Assembly: GCF_902506095.1 (NCBI RefSeq)
Contig: NZ_LR733293.1
Coordinates: 2,428,558 to 2,492,557, forward strand
Direction: 5' to 3'
From: Arthrobacter sp. 9AX
GTDB lineage: Bacteria > Actinomycetota > Actinomycetes > Actinomycetales > Micrococcaceae
Length of the DNA: 64,000 nt
Made by a program: the position numbers and the translations under genes
Notes under the pieces: model-generated
Seen by the model: only the letters and a program-made list of their open reading frames with translations
Database searches by the model: none
What the model was told of the DNA's origin: nothing
In this document: piece by piece, positions 47,736 through 62,777 of the stretch
Layout of the letters: each line of letters starts with the position of its first letter
How positions within the stretch are numbered: the stretch's first letter is position 1

Positions 47736-48591
47736 CTATTCTCCGCGCAACCCGTCGAGGGTCCGCCGGGCGGCGTCCTGCAGGCCCTGCCGTTGGGGGC
47801 CGGCCGCGAGGATGTCCCGGCTGGAAGTTCCCAGGACCTGCGCATAGGCGTTGCCGAAGGTGGCGCGGAGGTGGGCCGGGGTGGCCCCCTGTGCTCCCAG
47901 GCCCGGTGCCAGGATAGGGCCGCGCATGGCGGCGAGGTCCACGTCGAGGTCCGAAAGGGCGGTCCCGACGGTAGCGCCGACAACAAGGCCAACGGAACCC
48001 AGGTCACCGGGATAGCGCCGGTTTTCCCCGCCCGCGGCCAGGGCGATCCGGCGCGCCACTGAATCGGCTCCCCCGACGTGCTGGACCGACGGGCCTTCGG
48101 GGTTGGAGGTCAGGGCGAGGACAAAAACACCGCGCCCGGTTTCGGCCGCAAGGTCCAGGGCAGGACGCAGAGATTCGAAGCCGAGGTAGGGGCTCAGGGT
48201 TACCGAGTCCGCGGCCAGCGGCGAACCGTCCCGGAGCCAGGCATCGGCGTAGGCCGCCATGGTGGATCCGATGTCCCCGCGCTTGGCGTCGGCGATGGTC
48301 AGGACTGACTCATCCCGGGCAACGGCCAGGACTTCCTCCAGGACAGCCATGCCGGCGGACCCGTGGCGCTCATACAGCGCCACCTGCGGCTTGACCGCGG
48401 CAGCGAGGGAAGCCACCGCGTCCAGGACGGTCAGGGAAAACGTGCGGAGGCTGTCGACGTCGTCCTTCAGGCCCCAGACGGACAGCAGGGACGGGTGCGG
48501 GTCAATGCCTACGCACAGCGGGCCGCGGGCGGCCATGGCGGCGCCGAGCCGGGAGCCGAAAGACTCCCGGCCGGCGGCGGCCGATACCTGC

Positions 48592-48599
<8 letters not shown>
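47736..48599 (-). CDS. pyrF: Orotidine-5'-phosphate decarboxylase (type 2)
   Basis: A 287-residue decarboxylase for the last step of UMP synthesis. CVGIDPHP (about 30-37) and [15 protein letters not shown] (about 95-110) hold the substrate and catalytic Lys/Asp residues of the longer type 2 subfamily. The ATG at 48599 overlaps the carB end by 8 bases; the open frame continues upstream only as a shadow of carB. It is the last gene of the pyr operon. Confidence 0.94.
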
Positions 48600-51905
<3,306 letters not shown>

Positions 51906-51906
<1 letters not shown>

Positions 51907-53186
51907 TACTTCTTGTCCTCAGTCTTGTTGTCGTTCTTGTGGTCAGCGCCGGCGGGGTGTGCCGAGTCCACGGGATCCTTGGACTCGTTGGCGGTCTTCC
52001 CGTCCCGGGTCCCTTCCATCAGGTCGATGAAGCGGTCAAACAGGTAGGCCGCGTCGTGCGGTCCGGCCGCGGCTTCCGGGTGGTACTGGACGGAGAAGGC
52101 GGGAATGTCCAGGCAGGCGAGGCCTTCCACGACGTCGTCGTTGAGGCTGACGTGGCTGACCTCGACGCGGCCGTACCGTGCCTCCGGAGCCTGGGTGGCG
52201 CCGTCGAGCGGTGCATCCACGGCGAAGCCGTGGTTCTGCGAGGTGATTTCCACCTTGCCGGTGCGGCGGTCCATCACGGGCTGGTTGATCCCGCGGTGGC
52301 CGTAGCGCAGCTTGTAGGTGCCAAAGCCGAGGGCCCGGCCCAGGATCTGGTTGCCGAAGCAGATGCCGAAGTAGGGCAGCTTCTCGTCCAGGACGGAACG
52401 GAGGAGCTTGACCTGGACGTCGGCGGTGGCGGGGTCGCCGGGGCCGTTGGACATAAAGAAGCCGTCCGGGTTGACGGCCTTGACGTCCGCGAGGGTGGCG
52501 GTGGCGGGCAGCACGTGGACGCGGACACCGCGCTCGGCGAACCGGACGGGGGTCATGGCCTTGATGCCAAGGTCGATCGCGGCGATGCTGAACCGGGGGT
52601 CGCCGTCCCAGCCGTGGTCCTTCGGCTCGACGACGTAAGCCTCGTCAACGCTGACTTCCTCAGCCAGCCGGGCGCCTTCCATGGGTGCGCTGGCCAGCAC
52701 GGCGTCGACCAGTTCCTTGTCCGTGGCCTGGGCGGCAACACCTGAGAAAATACCGGCGCGCATGGTTTTGTGTTCGCGCAGGTGACGGGTGATGGCTCGG
52801 GTGTCCACGCCCTGAATTCCCACGATGCCCTGTGCCACGAGTTCCTCGTCCAGCGAACGCTCGGACCGCCAGTTGGACGGGCGGCGGGCGGCGTCGCGCA
52901 CGATGTAGCCGGCCACCCAGATGCGGCGGGACTCGGCGTCGTCATTGTTGACGCCGGTGTTGCCGATGTGCGGCGCGGTCTGCACCACCAGCTGGCGGGC
53001 GTAGGAGGGGTCCGTGATGGTTTCCTGGTAGCCGGTCATGCCGGTGGCGAAGACGGCCTCGCCCAGGGCGGTCCCGGTGGCGCCGTAGCTGCTGCCGCGG
53101 AAGATGCGGCCGTCTTCGAGGACCAGCGCAGCGGGAGCTGCTGCAGGAGCGGAAACTGGGGCGGATACTGCGGTGTTTGTTGTCAC
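51906..53186 (-). CDS. carA: Carbamoyl-phosphate synthase small subunit
   Basis: A 426-residue glutaminase subunit that feeds ammonia to CarB. The N-terminal CPSase domain begins [15 protein letters not shown], and the class I amidotransferase domain has GICFGNQ with the nucleophilic cysteine and a late [12 protein letters not shown] with the catalytic His. The GTG at 53186 has GGAAAG 7 bases upstream and sits 4 bases after the previous stop. ATG 53210 is an alternative that would overlap the PH-like gene by 20 bases. Confidence 0.95.
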
Positions 53187-53190
53187 TTGC

Positions 53191-53712
53191 TTACTTTCCA
53201 CTAGTGGCATCAGCCGCGGGGGCCGAAGAAATCAATTCCTGAAGTGCTGCGAAAAGCACGTTCCTGTCCTCTGCGCGTCGGGGCCGGAAGCCGGTATCCA
53301 GCTCGTGGCTGCCGTGCGTCCATGCGAGGACCAGGAGGCCGTCCTTTTCCACGAACTTGCCGGCCATACCGCTGTCCAGCCGAACCCCGGTAAGGGTTGC
53401 CGCCGGAATGTACAGCGCCGGCGCTCCGGCCCGGTCAAAGAGGACACCGTGCGGGTAGACCTCCAGGGTGGCATTGGTCCGGATGCCCAGCCCGTGCACG
53501 GCGATCCGGTCCAGCCAGTCACCGCCGGTGGTGGACGCGACGTACTGTCCCTGGGCGCCGGCGAGCGGCTCCCCCGGCGCGTCGGGCACCAAAGGCAACT
53601 GTTCGACGTCGGCCTGGCGCCGAAGGCGGTTCCGCCAGCCCAGGCCGATAAGGACAAAGGCGACGGCGATGAGCGCCAGAGTGAGGACCAGCGAGAGCAG
53701 CCGGGTGTCCAT
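53191..53712 (-). CDS. PH-like membrane protein within the pyr operon
   Basis: A 173-residue protein with one N-terminal transmembrane helix (about 6-25) and a basic RNRLRRQ stop-transfer segment. A cytosolic domain (about 40-160) resembles bacterial PH-like beta-sandwich proteins. Its function is unknown. ATG 53712 overlaps the pyrC stop by one base (TGATG) and carA starts 4 bases after it. That tight coupling suggests it is a regular part of the operon, as in other actinobacteria. Confidence 0.8.
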   Translation of the reverse strand: MDTRLLSLVLTLALIAVAFVLIGLGWRNRLRRQADVEQLPLVPDAPGEPLAGAQGQYVASTTGGDWLDRIAVHGLGIRTNATLEVYPHGVLFDRAGAPALYIPAATLTGVRLDSGMAGKFVEKDGLLVLAWTHGSHELDTGFRPRRAEDRNVLFAALQELISSAPAADATSGK

Positions 53713-55046
53713 CAGGCGGCGCCCACGGAGGCCGAGTGCGGGTAGGGCGTGTTGAGCGAGCCGTCCAGGACGGTGGGGTGTCCCTTGAAGAACGTGGCCA
53801 CCACCTTGCCTGGCAGTTCCATTCCCTTGAACGGCGAGTTCCGCCCCATGGTGGCCATCTTTGCCGGCTCGACGGTCCAGCGCGCGGCGGGGTCCACCAG
53901 GATGACGTTCGCTGGCTCCCCTGCTTCGAGCGGCCGGCCTTGGTCCTCGAGGCGGCCGATCCTGGCCGCAGCTGATGAAGTCACCCGGGCGAAGTCGGCC
54001 CAGGTGATGAGGCCGGTTTCGATCATGGTGTGCTGCACCACGGACAACGCCGTTTCCAGCCCGGTCATGCCCATGGCGGCCTGCGCCCACTCGCATTCCT
54101 TGTGCTCGCTGGGGTGCGGTGCGTGGTCGGTCCCGACGACGTCGATGGTTCCGTCGGCGAGGCCGGCGCGGAGGGCCTGGACGTCGGCGTCGGTGCGCAG
54201 CGGCGGGTTGACCTTGTACACGGGGTCGTAGCTCCGGACCAGGTCATCGGTCAGCAGCAGGTGGTGCGGGGTGACCTCCGCCGTGACGTTGATGCCGCGC
54301 TGCTTGGCCCAGCGGATGATTTCCACCGAGCCCGCGGTGGAGACGTGGCAGACGTGCAGGCGGGAGCCAACATGCTGGGCCAGGAGGACGTCGCGGGCGA
54401 TGATGCTTTCCTCGGCCACGGCCGGCCAGCCGGTGAGCCCCAGGACAGCGGACACCTCGCCCTCGTTCATCTGGGCGCCGGCGGTGAGGCGCGGTTCCTG
54501 CGCGTGCTGGGCCACCACGCCGTCGAACGCCTTGACGTACTCCAGTGCACGGCGCATGAGGACGGGATCGTGGACGCAGATGCCGTCGTCGGAGAACATC
54601 CGGACCCGGGCACGGGAATCGGCCATGGCGCCGAGTTCCGCGAGCTGCCCGCCGGCCAGGCCCACGGTGACCGCGCCCACCGGGCGCACGTCCACCCAGC
54701 CGGCTGCCTGTCCCAGGCTGTAGACCTGCTCCACCACTCCGGCGGTATCGGCTACGGGGGTGCTGTTGGCCATGGCGTGGACGGCGGTGTACCCGCCCAG
54801 GGCGGCGGCCCGGGTGCCGGTCTCTACGGTTTCGGCGTCCTCGCGGCCCGGTTCGCGGAGGTGGGTGTGGACGTCCACCATGCCGGGCAGCGCCACGAGG
54901 CCGGCGGCGTCGATGAGGGTGGCCCCGTCGGCGGTCAGGTCCTTGCCGGTTTCGGCGATGACGCCGTCGCGGATCAGGAGGTCCGCCGGGCCGCCGCCCA
55001 GGATTGAGGCGCCGCGGATCAGATAGGTTCCGGTGTTGCCTGCCAT
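53712..55046 (-). CDS. pyrC: Dihydroorotase
   Basis: A 444-residue amidohydrolase that closes carbamoyl aspartate to dihydroorotate. DVHTHLREPG (about 58-67) has the HxH zinc ligands and substrate Arg, and GTDHAPH (about 303-309) holds the catalytic aspartate. It belongs to the PyrC type found with Gram-positive pyr operons. ATG 55046 overlaps the pyrB stop by one base. Confidence 0.95.
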   Translation of the reverse strand: MAGNTGTYLIRGASILGGGPADLLIRDGVIAETGKDLTADGATLIDAAGLVALPGMVDVHTHLREPGREDAETVETGTRAAALGGYTAVHAMANSTPVADTAGVVEQVYSLGQAAGWVDVRPVGAVTVGLAGGQLAELGAMADSRARVRMFSDDGICVHDPVLMRRALEYVKAFDGVVAQHAQEPRLTAGAQMNEGEVSAVLGLTGWPAVAEESIIARDVLLAQHVGSRLHVCHVSTAGSVEIIRWAKQRGINVTAEVTPHHLLLTDDLVRSYDPVYKVNPPLRTDADVQALRAGLADGTIDVVGTDHAPHPSEHKECEWAQAAMGMTGLETALSVVQHTMIETGLITWADFARVTSSAAARIGRLEDQGRPLEAGEPANVILVDPAARWTVEPAKMATMGRNSPFKGMELPGKVVATFFKGHPTVLDGSLNTPYPHSASVGAA

Positions 55047-56068
55047 CAGTTGCTCTCCTTGGTGGATGGGGTGCCGGCGTACGCCAGGGCGGGGGCGGCT
55101 GGTTCGCGGGTGTCCCCGGAAAGCAGCAGGTACAGGGCGGCCATCCGCACGGACACGCCGTTGCGGACCTGGGCCAGGACGGTGGAGCGGGGGGAATCGG
55201 CGGCGGCAGCAGAGATCTCCAGGCCCCGGTTCATGGGCCCCGGATGCATGATGATGGTGTCCTTCATGCCCAGCGCATCCAGGGCACGCAGCCGGTTGTC
55301 ATCGAAGCCCCACCGGCGCGAGTATTCGCGGGTGCTGGGGAAGAAGGACGCGTTCATGCGTTCACCCTGTACGCGGAGCATCATTACGGCGTCCACGCCC
55401 TGCTCAAGCGTCTGGTCCATGTTGTAGCTGACGCTGCAGGGCCACTTTTCGACGCCGATCGGCAGCAGGGTGGGCGGCGCCACCAGGGTGACTTCCGCCC
55501 CGAGGGTGCGCAGCAGCCAGACGTTGGAGCGGGCCACGCGGGAGTGCAGGACGTCACCGGCGATGGCCACCCGCATCCCTTTGAGGTCTGCGCCTTCGGA
55601 GCCGGTGCCGGCCAGGCGGGCCCAGTGCCGGCGCATGGTGAAGGCGTCCAGCAGCGCCTGGGTGGGGTGTTCGTGGGTGCCGTCGCCGGCATTGATGACA
55701 CTGGCGTCGATCCAGTCGGTCGCGGCGAGCCGGTGTGGTGCCCCCGAGGCCCAGTGCCGGATCACGACGGCGTCCGCGCCCATGGCGGACAGTGTCTGGG
55801 CTGTGTCCTTGAGGGACTCCCCCTTGGAGACCGAGGAGCCCTTCGCGGCGAAGTTGATGACGTCCGCGGACAGCCGCTTTGCAGCGGCTTCGAAGGAGAT
55901 GCGCGTGCGGGTGGAGTCCTCGAAGAAGAGGTTCACCACGGTGCGGCCGCGCAGTGCAGGCAGTTTCTTCACCTCGCGGTCTCCGACGGCGGCCATTTCC
56001 TCGGCGGTGTCGAGGATGCGGATGGCGTTGGCCAGGCTGAGGTCTTCTGTGGAGAGGAGGTGTTTCAC
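55046..56068 (-). CDS. pyrB: Aspartate carbamoyltransferase catalytic subunit
   Basis: A 340-residue enzyme that joins carbamoyl phosphate and aspartate. The carbamoyl-phosphate motif STRTR is at about 52-56, and [11 protein letters not shown] is the second signature. No pyrI regulatory subunit is present, as is normal outside enterobacteria. GTG 56068 overlaps the pyrR stop by 4 bases (GTGA). Confidence 0.96.
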   Translation of the reverse strand: MKHLLSTEDLSLANAIRILDTAEEMAAVGDREVKKLPALRGRTVVNLFFEDSTRTRISFEAAAKRLSADVINFAAKGSSVSKGESLKDTAQTLSAMGADAVVIRHWASGAPHRLAATDWIDASVINAGDGTHEHPTQALLDAFTMRRHWARLAGTGSEGADLKGMRVAIAGDVLHSRVARSNVWLLRTLGAEVTLVAPPTLLPIGVEKWPCSVSYNMDQTLEQGVDAVMMLRVQGERMNASFFPSTREYSRRWGFDDNRLRALDALGMKDTIIMHPGPMNRGLEISAAAADSPRSTVLAQVRNGVSVRMAALYLLLSGDTREPAAPALAYAGTPSTKESN

Positions 56069-56652
56069 GAGCGGCCCTCGATCACTACTTCGTTGACGGG
56101 GGTGCCGCCGGGGGCGGTGTCGGTTTCCTCGAGCCGGACGCGGACTTTCTCCGCCGAGGAGGTGGGCAGGTTCTTGCCTACATGGTCGGCCCGGATGGGA
56201 AGCTCGCGGTGGCCGCGGTCGATCAGCACGGCGAGCCTGACGATGCGGGGCCGGCCCAGGTCCACGAGGGCATCCAGGGCGGCGCGGATGGTGCGGCCCG
56301 AGTACAGGACGTCGTCGATGAGGACCACCACTTTGTTGTCGATGCCCGTGCGGGGCAGCTTGGTGGGGTACGGCGGGCGGGTGCCTTGGTGCGAGAGGTC
56401 GTCGCGGAACATGGTGACGTCAAGTTGGCCGACGATGGCCGCGGCGTCCACGCCGGGATCAGCGGCGGCGATCTTTTCGGCAAGCCGGGCGGCCAGCGGA
56501 TAACCGCGGCGCGGAATGCCGAGCAGGACGAGGTCCTGGGAGCCTTTGTTGGCCTCGAGGATCTCATGGGCGATACGAGTGAGGGCCCGGTCAATGTCCG
56601 CCTGGCTGAGGACAACCCTGGCTGGAACCGGTGCGCTGGTGACAGAAGTCAA
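56065..56652 (-). CDS. pyrR: Bifunctional pyr operon regulator / uracil phosphoribosyltransferase
   Basis: A 195-residue RNA-binding regulator that senses UMP/UTP and also converts uracil and PRPP to [17 protein letters not shown] (about 105-118) is the PRPP loop, and the [22 protein letters not shown] region matches the family. The TTG at 56652 has AGGGGAG 7 bases upstream. A PyrR-loop-like sequence lies about 20 bases before the start and close to that ribosome site, so PyrR probably represses its own translation and the operon. Confidence 0.94.
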   Translation of the reverse strand: MTSVTSAPVPARVVLSQADIDRALTRIAHEILEANKGSQDLVLLGIPRRGYPLAARLAEKIAAADPGVDAAAIVGQLDVTMFRDDLSHQGTRPPYPTKLPRTGIDNKVVVLIDDVLYSGRTIRAALDALVDLGRPRIVRLAVLIDRGHRELPIRADHVGKNLPTSSAEKVRVRLEETDTAPGGTPVNEVVIEGRS

Positions 56653-56672
56653 CGCTCGTCTCCCCTTTCCCC

Positions 56673-56683
56673 GCCTCACAGGA
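56673..56683 (-). promoter_or_regulatory. Candidate PyrR-binding loop before pyrR
   Basis: TCCTGTGAGGC fits the core UCCnGnGAGGy known from PyrR-binding loops. Flanking TTCC and GGAA can pair to form a short stem. It lies next to the pyrR ribosome site, matching the translational type of PyrR control shown in mycobacteria. Confidence 0.65.
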
Positions 56684-56713
56684 CGGAATTAAAAAAGGAT
56701 CATGTGCGTTTCA

Positions 56714-56719
56714 AAATTA
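56714..56719 (-). promoter_or_regulatory. Candidate -10 box of the pyr operon
   Basis: TAATTT precedes a leader of about 55 bases containing the PyrR loop and the TTG start. No convincing -35 box is seen. Confidence 0.4.
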
Positions 56720-56814
56720 CCACACGGCCATGCCGGGACCGTTCCCGGATGGACGCGGTGATGGTCACACTGCCCCGGGCCGCGGCAGCCGCATTCCGTT
56801 GCCGCCGTGTCCTT

Positions 56815-56842
56815 TTGTCCGCCGCCGGAAGCCGCCTAGGCT
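56815..56842 (+). promoter_or_regulatory. Promoter of PrsW-type protease gene
   Basis: TTGTCC (56815-56820) and TAGGCT (56837-56842) are 16 bases apart. The -10 box ends 8 bases before ATG 56850, so the message is probably leaderless. Confidence 0.5.
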
Positions 56843-56849
56843 AGCCGGT

Positions 56850-58124
56850 ATGTCGATGCATCCCCGCTACCCTGCGTCCGGGCCGCCCGAAGATCCGTTC
56901 CGGGGAGCGGGCGCCCCGCTCCCGCGGGAAGCGAACCCCAGCTGGATGGGGCATGTGGACGCGGCGAACTACCGTTCCGCTCCGGGGCACCAGGGCCGGC
57001 CGGTGGATGGCCTCGTGCCGCCGCAGGGGCCCACGGTGCGCGCCGGCCGGGCCCGCAGCGGGAGCCTGGTGGCGCTGACCATCGGCGGCAGCACCCTGGC
57101 CTTCCTCAGCCTGTTCCTGGTGGTGCCGTTCCTGTTGTCGAACACGGGAACAGCGGGTTTCCTGATAGGTTTCCTGGCTTCATTGGTCCCCCTGTCCGTG
57201 GTCCTGCTGGCGGTCTACCTGATTGACAAATGGGAACCGGAGCCCAAGCGGCTCCTCTTCTTCGCCTTCACGTGGGGCGCCGCGGTATCGATCGCCGCCA
57301 CCCTTCTGATCCAGCCGTTTTTTGTCCTGGGTTTCCGGTTTTCCGATGAGGCGGACCTGCAGACCTTTATGGCCACGGTCCAGGCGCCGATCGTGGAGGA
57401 ATTCGCCAAATCCCTGGGGTTGCTGCTCCTGCTGCTGTTGGCGAGGCGGCACTTTGACGGTCCGGTTGACGGGGTGGTGTTCGCGTTCACCATCGCCGGC
57501 GGCTTCGCCTTCACCGAGAACATCCTCTACTTCGGCCGGGCCATCGCGGAGTCCGCGGATCCGGCCGGCGACTTCGCCCAGGTTTTCTTCCTCCGAGGGG
57601 TGATGTCACCCTTCGCCCACGCGATCTTCACCGGCACCACCGGGCTGATCATGGGCTTCGCGGCCAGACGGGGAGGTACCGGCGCGGCGGTGGCGGCCTT
57701 CATCCTGGGGCTGCTGCCGGCCATGTTCCTGCACAACCGCTGGAACAGCATGGGCCAGGGGTTCCTGCTGGACTACATCGTTGTCCAGGTTCCCATCTTC
57801 GTCCTCGCCGTGGGCGGCATCATTATTCTGCGGGTCGCGGAGAAGCGGTTGACCCGCCAGCGGCTGCTCGAATACTCCGCCGCCGGCTGGTTCACTCCCG
57901 CCGAGGTGGAACTGCTCGCGACGCTGGGCGGCAGGCGGACCGCGCTGAACTGGGCCGGCAGCTATGGCAGGAAGCGGCAGATGAAGGAATTCGTCAGGGC
58001 CGCGACGCAGCTGGCCAACACGCGGCAGCGCATCCTCAGCGGCAGGGACGTGCAGTTGCACCAGGCTGAGGAGCGGCAGCAGCTGCAGCGCATCCTGGCC
58101 CTGCGGGCCGCCGTCGCGCACTAA
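56850..58124 (+). CDS. PrsW family intramembrane metalloprotease
   Basis: A 424-residue membrane protein. A proline-rich cytosolic N-terminus (about 1-70) is followed by eight or so hydrophobic helices (about 72-330). PrsW motifs are present: APIVEEFAKSLG with the paired glutamates, GGFAFTENILYFG and SPFAHAIFTGTTG with a conserved His. In Bacillus, PrsW cuts an anti-sigma factor; no anti-sigma gene is nearby, so the target is unknown. The C-terminal tail (about 340-424) is charged and helical. ATG 56850 lacks a ribosome site. Confidence 0.88.
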   Translation: MSMHPRYPASGPPEDPFRGAGAPLPREANPSWMGHVDAANYRSAPGHQGRPVDGLVPPQGPTVRAGRARSGSLVALTIGGSTLAFLSLFLVVPFLLSNTGTAGFLIGFLASLVPLSVVLLAVYLIDKWEPEPKRLLFFAFTWGAAVSIAATLLIQPFFVLGFRFSDEADLQTFMATVQAPIVEEFAKSLGLLLLLLLARRHFDGPVDGVVFAFTIAGGFAFTENILYFGRAIAESADPAGDFAQVFFLRGVMSPFAHAIFTGTTGLIMGFAARRGGTGAAVAAFILGLLPAMFLHNRWNSMGQGFLLDYIVVQVPIFVLAVGGIIILRVAEKRLTRQRLLEYSAAGWFTPAEVELLATLGGRRTALNWAGSYGRKRQMKEFVRAATQLANTRQRILSGRDVQLHQAEERQQLQRILALRAAVAH

Positions 58125-58176
58125 TCTCCCAAGCCCGGCAGAAGCCTTGGCGCCGCAGGAACTCCCTTAACCACAG

Positions 58177-58207
58177 AAGGACCGGCCCCTTTACAGGGCC
58201 GGTCCTT
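58177..58207. terminator. Terminator between PrsW-type gene and nusB
   Basis: A perfect 12-bp stem (58177-58188 with 58196-58207) with a 7-base loop lies between convergent genes, 15 bases beyond the nusB stop. T-runs are weak on both sides. Confidence 0.7.
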
Positions 58208-58222
58208 CCTGCGCTGCCGCGG

Positions 58223-58633
58223 TCAGGCGAGCAGCGAGGGCTTCAGCTGCTGCAGGCGGCCCAGGAGGCCGTTGATGAACTGCGGCGATTCGTCGGTGGA
58301 CAGTGTCTTGGCAAGGGCCACGGCTTCACTTACCGCTACGCCGTCCGGGACGTCGTCGTTGTACAGGAGTTCCCAGGTGCCGATGCGGAGGATGATGCGG
58401 TCAACTGACGGCATCCGCTCAAGGCTCCAGCCCTGAGAGTACGTTTCGAGGAACTCGTCGATGGCGACCTGCTGGGACAGCACACCTTCGACAATTTCCA
58501 GGGTGTACGGGTTGATGATCTGGTCGGTCTTCTCCCGGCGCGCCCGGAGCACGTCGAAGGCCGAAACCGAGCGCTGCTCAGCTTCGAAGAGAACATCCAG
58601 GGCCCTGTTACGGGCTTTACCGCGGGCGCTCAC
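58223..58633 (-). CDS. nusB: Transcription antitermination factor NusB
   Basis: A 136-residue all-helical RNA-binding protein used in rRNA antitermination. The N-terminal ARNRALDVLFEAEQR binds boxA RNA, and RILRIGTWELLYNDDVPDGVAVSEAVALAK-type sequence (about 80-110) is the family core. GTG 58633 overlaps the efp stop by one base (TAGTG). The efp-nusB pair is widely conserved. Confidence 0.95.
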   Translation of the reverse strand: MSARGKARNRALDVLFEAEQRSVSAFDVLRARREKTDQIINPYTLEIVEGVLSQQVAIDEFLETYSQGWSLERMPSVDRIILRIGTWELLYNDDVPDGVAVSEAVALAKTLSTDESPQFINGLLGRLQQLKPSLLA

Positions 58634-59196
58634 TACTCGGTGACCCGGCCGAGGTAGCTGCCGTCGCGGGTGTCCACCTTGACCTTGGTGTTGTTCTCGA
58701 TGAACAGCGGGACCTGGATTTCGTAGCCGGTTTCCAGGGTTGCGGGCTTGGTGCCGGCGGAGGAGCGGTCGCCCTGCAGGCCCGGCTCGGTGTAGGTGAT
58801 TTCGAGGACGACGCTGGGCGGCAGTTCGATGTACAGCGGGTTGCCCTCGTGGATGGCGATGTTGACCATCTGGTTCTCGAGCATGAAGTTGGTGGCGTCG
58901 CCCACCGTTGCACCGGAAACGGTGATCTGGTCGTAGTCGGAGGTGTCCATGAACACGAAGTCCGCGCCGTCCTGGTACAGGTACTGGTAGTCGCGGCGGT
59001 CCACGGTGGCGGTTTCGATCTTGAGTCCGGCGTTGAACGTCTTGTCCACGACCTTGCCGGACATCACGTTGCGCATCTTGGTGCGTACGAAGGCGCCACC
59101 CTTGCCCGGCTTGACGTGCTGGAATTCAATAATGTTCCAGAGCTGGCCCTCAAGCTTCAGGACCGTTCCGTTCTTGATGTCGTTAGTGGTTGCCAC
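58633..59196 (-). CDS. efp: Elongation factor P
   Basis: A 187-residue factor that relieves ribosome stalling at proline runs. Three beta-barrel domains are seen, and the tip loop near residues 29-37 reads [12 protein letters not shown], with an unmodified-type lysine between glycines. The C-terminal [28 protein letters not shown] is the OB-fold signature. The GTG at 59196 has GAGGA 6 bases upstream. It begins a two-gene unit with nusB. Confidence 0.96.
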   Translation of the reverse strand: MATTNDIKNGTVLKLEGQLWNIIEFQHVKPGKGGAFVRTKMRNVMSGKVVDKTFNAGLKIETATVDRRDYQYLYQDGADFVFMDTSDYDQITVSGATVGDATNFMLENQMVNIAIHEGNPLYIELPPSVVLEITYTEPGLQGDRSSAGTKPATLETGYEIQVPLFIENNTKVKVDTRDGSYLGRVTE

Positions 59197-59316
59197 TGGT
59201 ATCCTCTGGTTTCTCTGTCTGGTCGCCTTCTCAGACGCTGTATGCCGGGCAGGCAGGCCAGGCGGCGTGCCAGCACGTATTTGTCAAAAATCGGGGTTCG
59301 AAAAAATCCAAAGACC

Positions 59317-59322
59317 ATTCTA
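59317..59322 (-). promoter_or_regulatory. Candidate -10 box of efp-nusB
   Basis: TAGAAT preceded by CGG would give a leader of about 115 bases. A TTGACA further down (59279-59284, minus strand) has no matching -10 box at the right distance. Confidence 0.4.
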
Positions 59323-59378
59323 CCGGTAATTCGGGGGTGCCCCCTGTCGGGTACCCGGAGTGGGTGCGCTGTACGGTG

Positions 59379-59896
59379 TCAGCAGGCCAAATCGAGTACG
59401 TCCCGTGCGCGCTGCAGGGCCACCGTGGAAGAGTAGATCAGGGCAGCGTCCGCGGACTCGGCCACGCCCAGATCCAGTGCGCGTGCGAAAGATTCAACGG
59501 CTGCGGAGGTCTGTCCGGCGCTGTATTGGGTCTTGCCCAGGAACTGCAGGACCAGCGCCTCGCGGGGTGTTCCCTGGACTTCGGCGAGCAGCTGCCGGAA
59601 GAGTTCCACGGCCCGGTCCAGGCGGTTGGATACCCGGAGCACTTCGGCCTCGAAGGCCCGGAGCCTGAAGGACTCGGGGTCCTTGAAGCGGGCTTCGGCC
59701 AGCAGTTCAGCAGCCTCGGCGGCGTGGCCCTCCACCAGCAGCACAAAAATGTGGTCCGCGGGATCGGTGGACACCGCAAGCGCCTCCCGGCAGGTGTCCT
59801 CGTTCACGATCTCCGGCAGCAGGGATTCCGGGTTGATGCGGATCCCGGGGAACCCGGCTTCCGGCCAGTCGGCGGTGCCTTCCCTATCGCCGTGCA

Positions 59897-59897
<1 letters not shown>
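59379..59897 (-). CDS. TPR-like tetratricopeptide protein downstream of aroB
   Basis: A 172-residue helical protein. Repeated Ala/Leu-rich helix pairs (about 45-160), such as GHAAEAAELLAEARFKDPES and DRAVELFRQLLAEVQG, look like two or three tetratricopeptide repeats, which usually bind other proteins. No catalytic motif or membrane segment is seen. ATG 59897 overlaps the aroB stop by one base (TGATG), so it is coupled to the shikimate genes. The function is unknown. Confidence 0.75.
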
Positions 59898-61551
<1,654 letters not shown>

Positions 61552-62751
61552 TTACTGGCCGATCGAGTCCAGGGACGCCGGAATGTTGTCCAGGTAACCC
61601 TTGATGTTCCGGGCGGTTTCCGCCACGGAGTCGCCGCCGAACTTTTCGGTGACGGCTTCGGCCAGGACCAGCGCCACCATGGCTTCAGCCACAACGCCGG
61701 CAGCCGGCACAGCACAGACGTCGGAGCGCTGGTGGTGGGCCTTTGCTGCTTCGCCGGTGCTGACGTCGATGGTCTTAAGTGCGCGGGGAACCGTAGCGAT
61801 GGGCTTCATGGCAGCGCGGACGCGGAGCACGTCGCCAATGCTCATGCCGCCCTCGATGCCCCCCGCGCGGTTGCTGGTGCGCACGATCCGGCCGTCTGCG
61901 TCCTTGACGATTTCGTCGTGGGCGGCGGAGCCGCGGCGTGCGGCGGTGAGGAAGCCGTCGCCGACCTCGACTCCCTTGATGGCCTGGATGCCCATGAGTG
62001 CGGCGGCGAGCCTGCCGTCAAGCCGGCGGTCCCAGTGGACGTAGCTGCCCAGTCCCGGCGGGAGCCCGTAGGCGAGGACTTCCACCACGCCACCAAGGGT
62101 TTCGCCTTCCTTGTGGGCCGCATCCACCTCGGCCACCATGGCGTCAGAGGTTTCGCGGTCAAAGCAACGCAGCGGGTCTGAATCCAGGGCCAACACATCG
62201 GCGGGCACCGGCAGGGGGCGGCCTTCCGGGACGGTGACACTGGCGATGGACACGGTGTGGCTGACGAGTTCAATGCCGAGTTGCTTCAGGAACTGTGCAG
62301 CCACGGTGCCCAGGGCCACGCGGGTGGCGGTTTCGCGGGCGCTGGCGCGTTCCAGGACGGGACGGGCCTCGTCGAATCCGTACTTCTGCATGCCGGTGAA
62401 GTCGGCGTGGCCCGGGCGGGGGCGCGTCAAGGGCGCATTCCGCGCCTGGTCGGCCAGGATCTCAGGATCCACTGGATCGGAAGCCATGATCTGCTCCCAC
62501 TTGGGCCATTCGGTGTTGCCCACCTGGATGGCCACGGGGCCGCCCTGCGTGAGGCCGTGCCGGACACCGCCCAGGATGGTCACGACGTCCTGTTCAAACT
62601 TCATGCGTGCGCCGCGCCCGTAACCGAGCCGGCGGCGGGCCAGTGAATCGGCGATGTTCCCGCTGGTGATTTCAACACCGGCGGGCACCCCTTCAATAAT
62701 TCCCATCAGAGCCGGACCATGGGATTCACCGGCAGTCAACCAACGCAACAT
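61552..62751 (-). CDS. aroC: Chorismate synthase
   Basis: A 399-residue enzyme that uses reduced FMN to make chorismate. The start [21 protein letters not shown] is the family signature; [16 protein letters not shown] and [17 protein letters not shown] follow. ATG 62751 is chosen because it gives this signature and has AGGATGGA upstream, although the frame is open 10 codons further. aroE lies 26 bases upstream. Confidence 0.97.
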   Translation of the reverse strand: MLRWLTAGESHGPALMGIIEGVPAGVEITSGNIADSLARRRLGYGRGARMKFEQDVVTILGGVRHGLTQGGPVAIQVGNTEWPKWEQIMASDPVDPEILADQARNAPLTRPRPGHADFTGMQKYGFDEARPVLERASARETATRVALGTVAAQFLKQLGIELVSHTVSIASVTVPEGRPLPVPADVLALDSDPLRCFDRETSDAMVAEVDAAHKEGETLGGVVEVLAYGLPPGLGSYVHWDRRLDGRLAAALMGIQAIKGVEVGDGFLTAARRGSAAHDEIVKDADGRIVRTSNRAGGIEGGMSIGDVLRVRAAMKPIATVPRALKTIDVSTGEAAKAHHQRSDVCAVPAAGVVAEAMVALVLAEAVTEKFGGDSVAETARNIKGYLDNIPASLDSIGQ

Positions 62752-62777
62752 ATTTTCCATCCTGCCACGTATGGCGG

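Noticed and set aside
53712..54096. Upstream extension of the PH-like gene
   Set aside because: It overlaps pyrC fully; the ATG at 53712 with TGATG coupling is the natural start.
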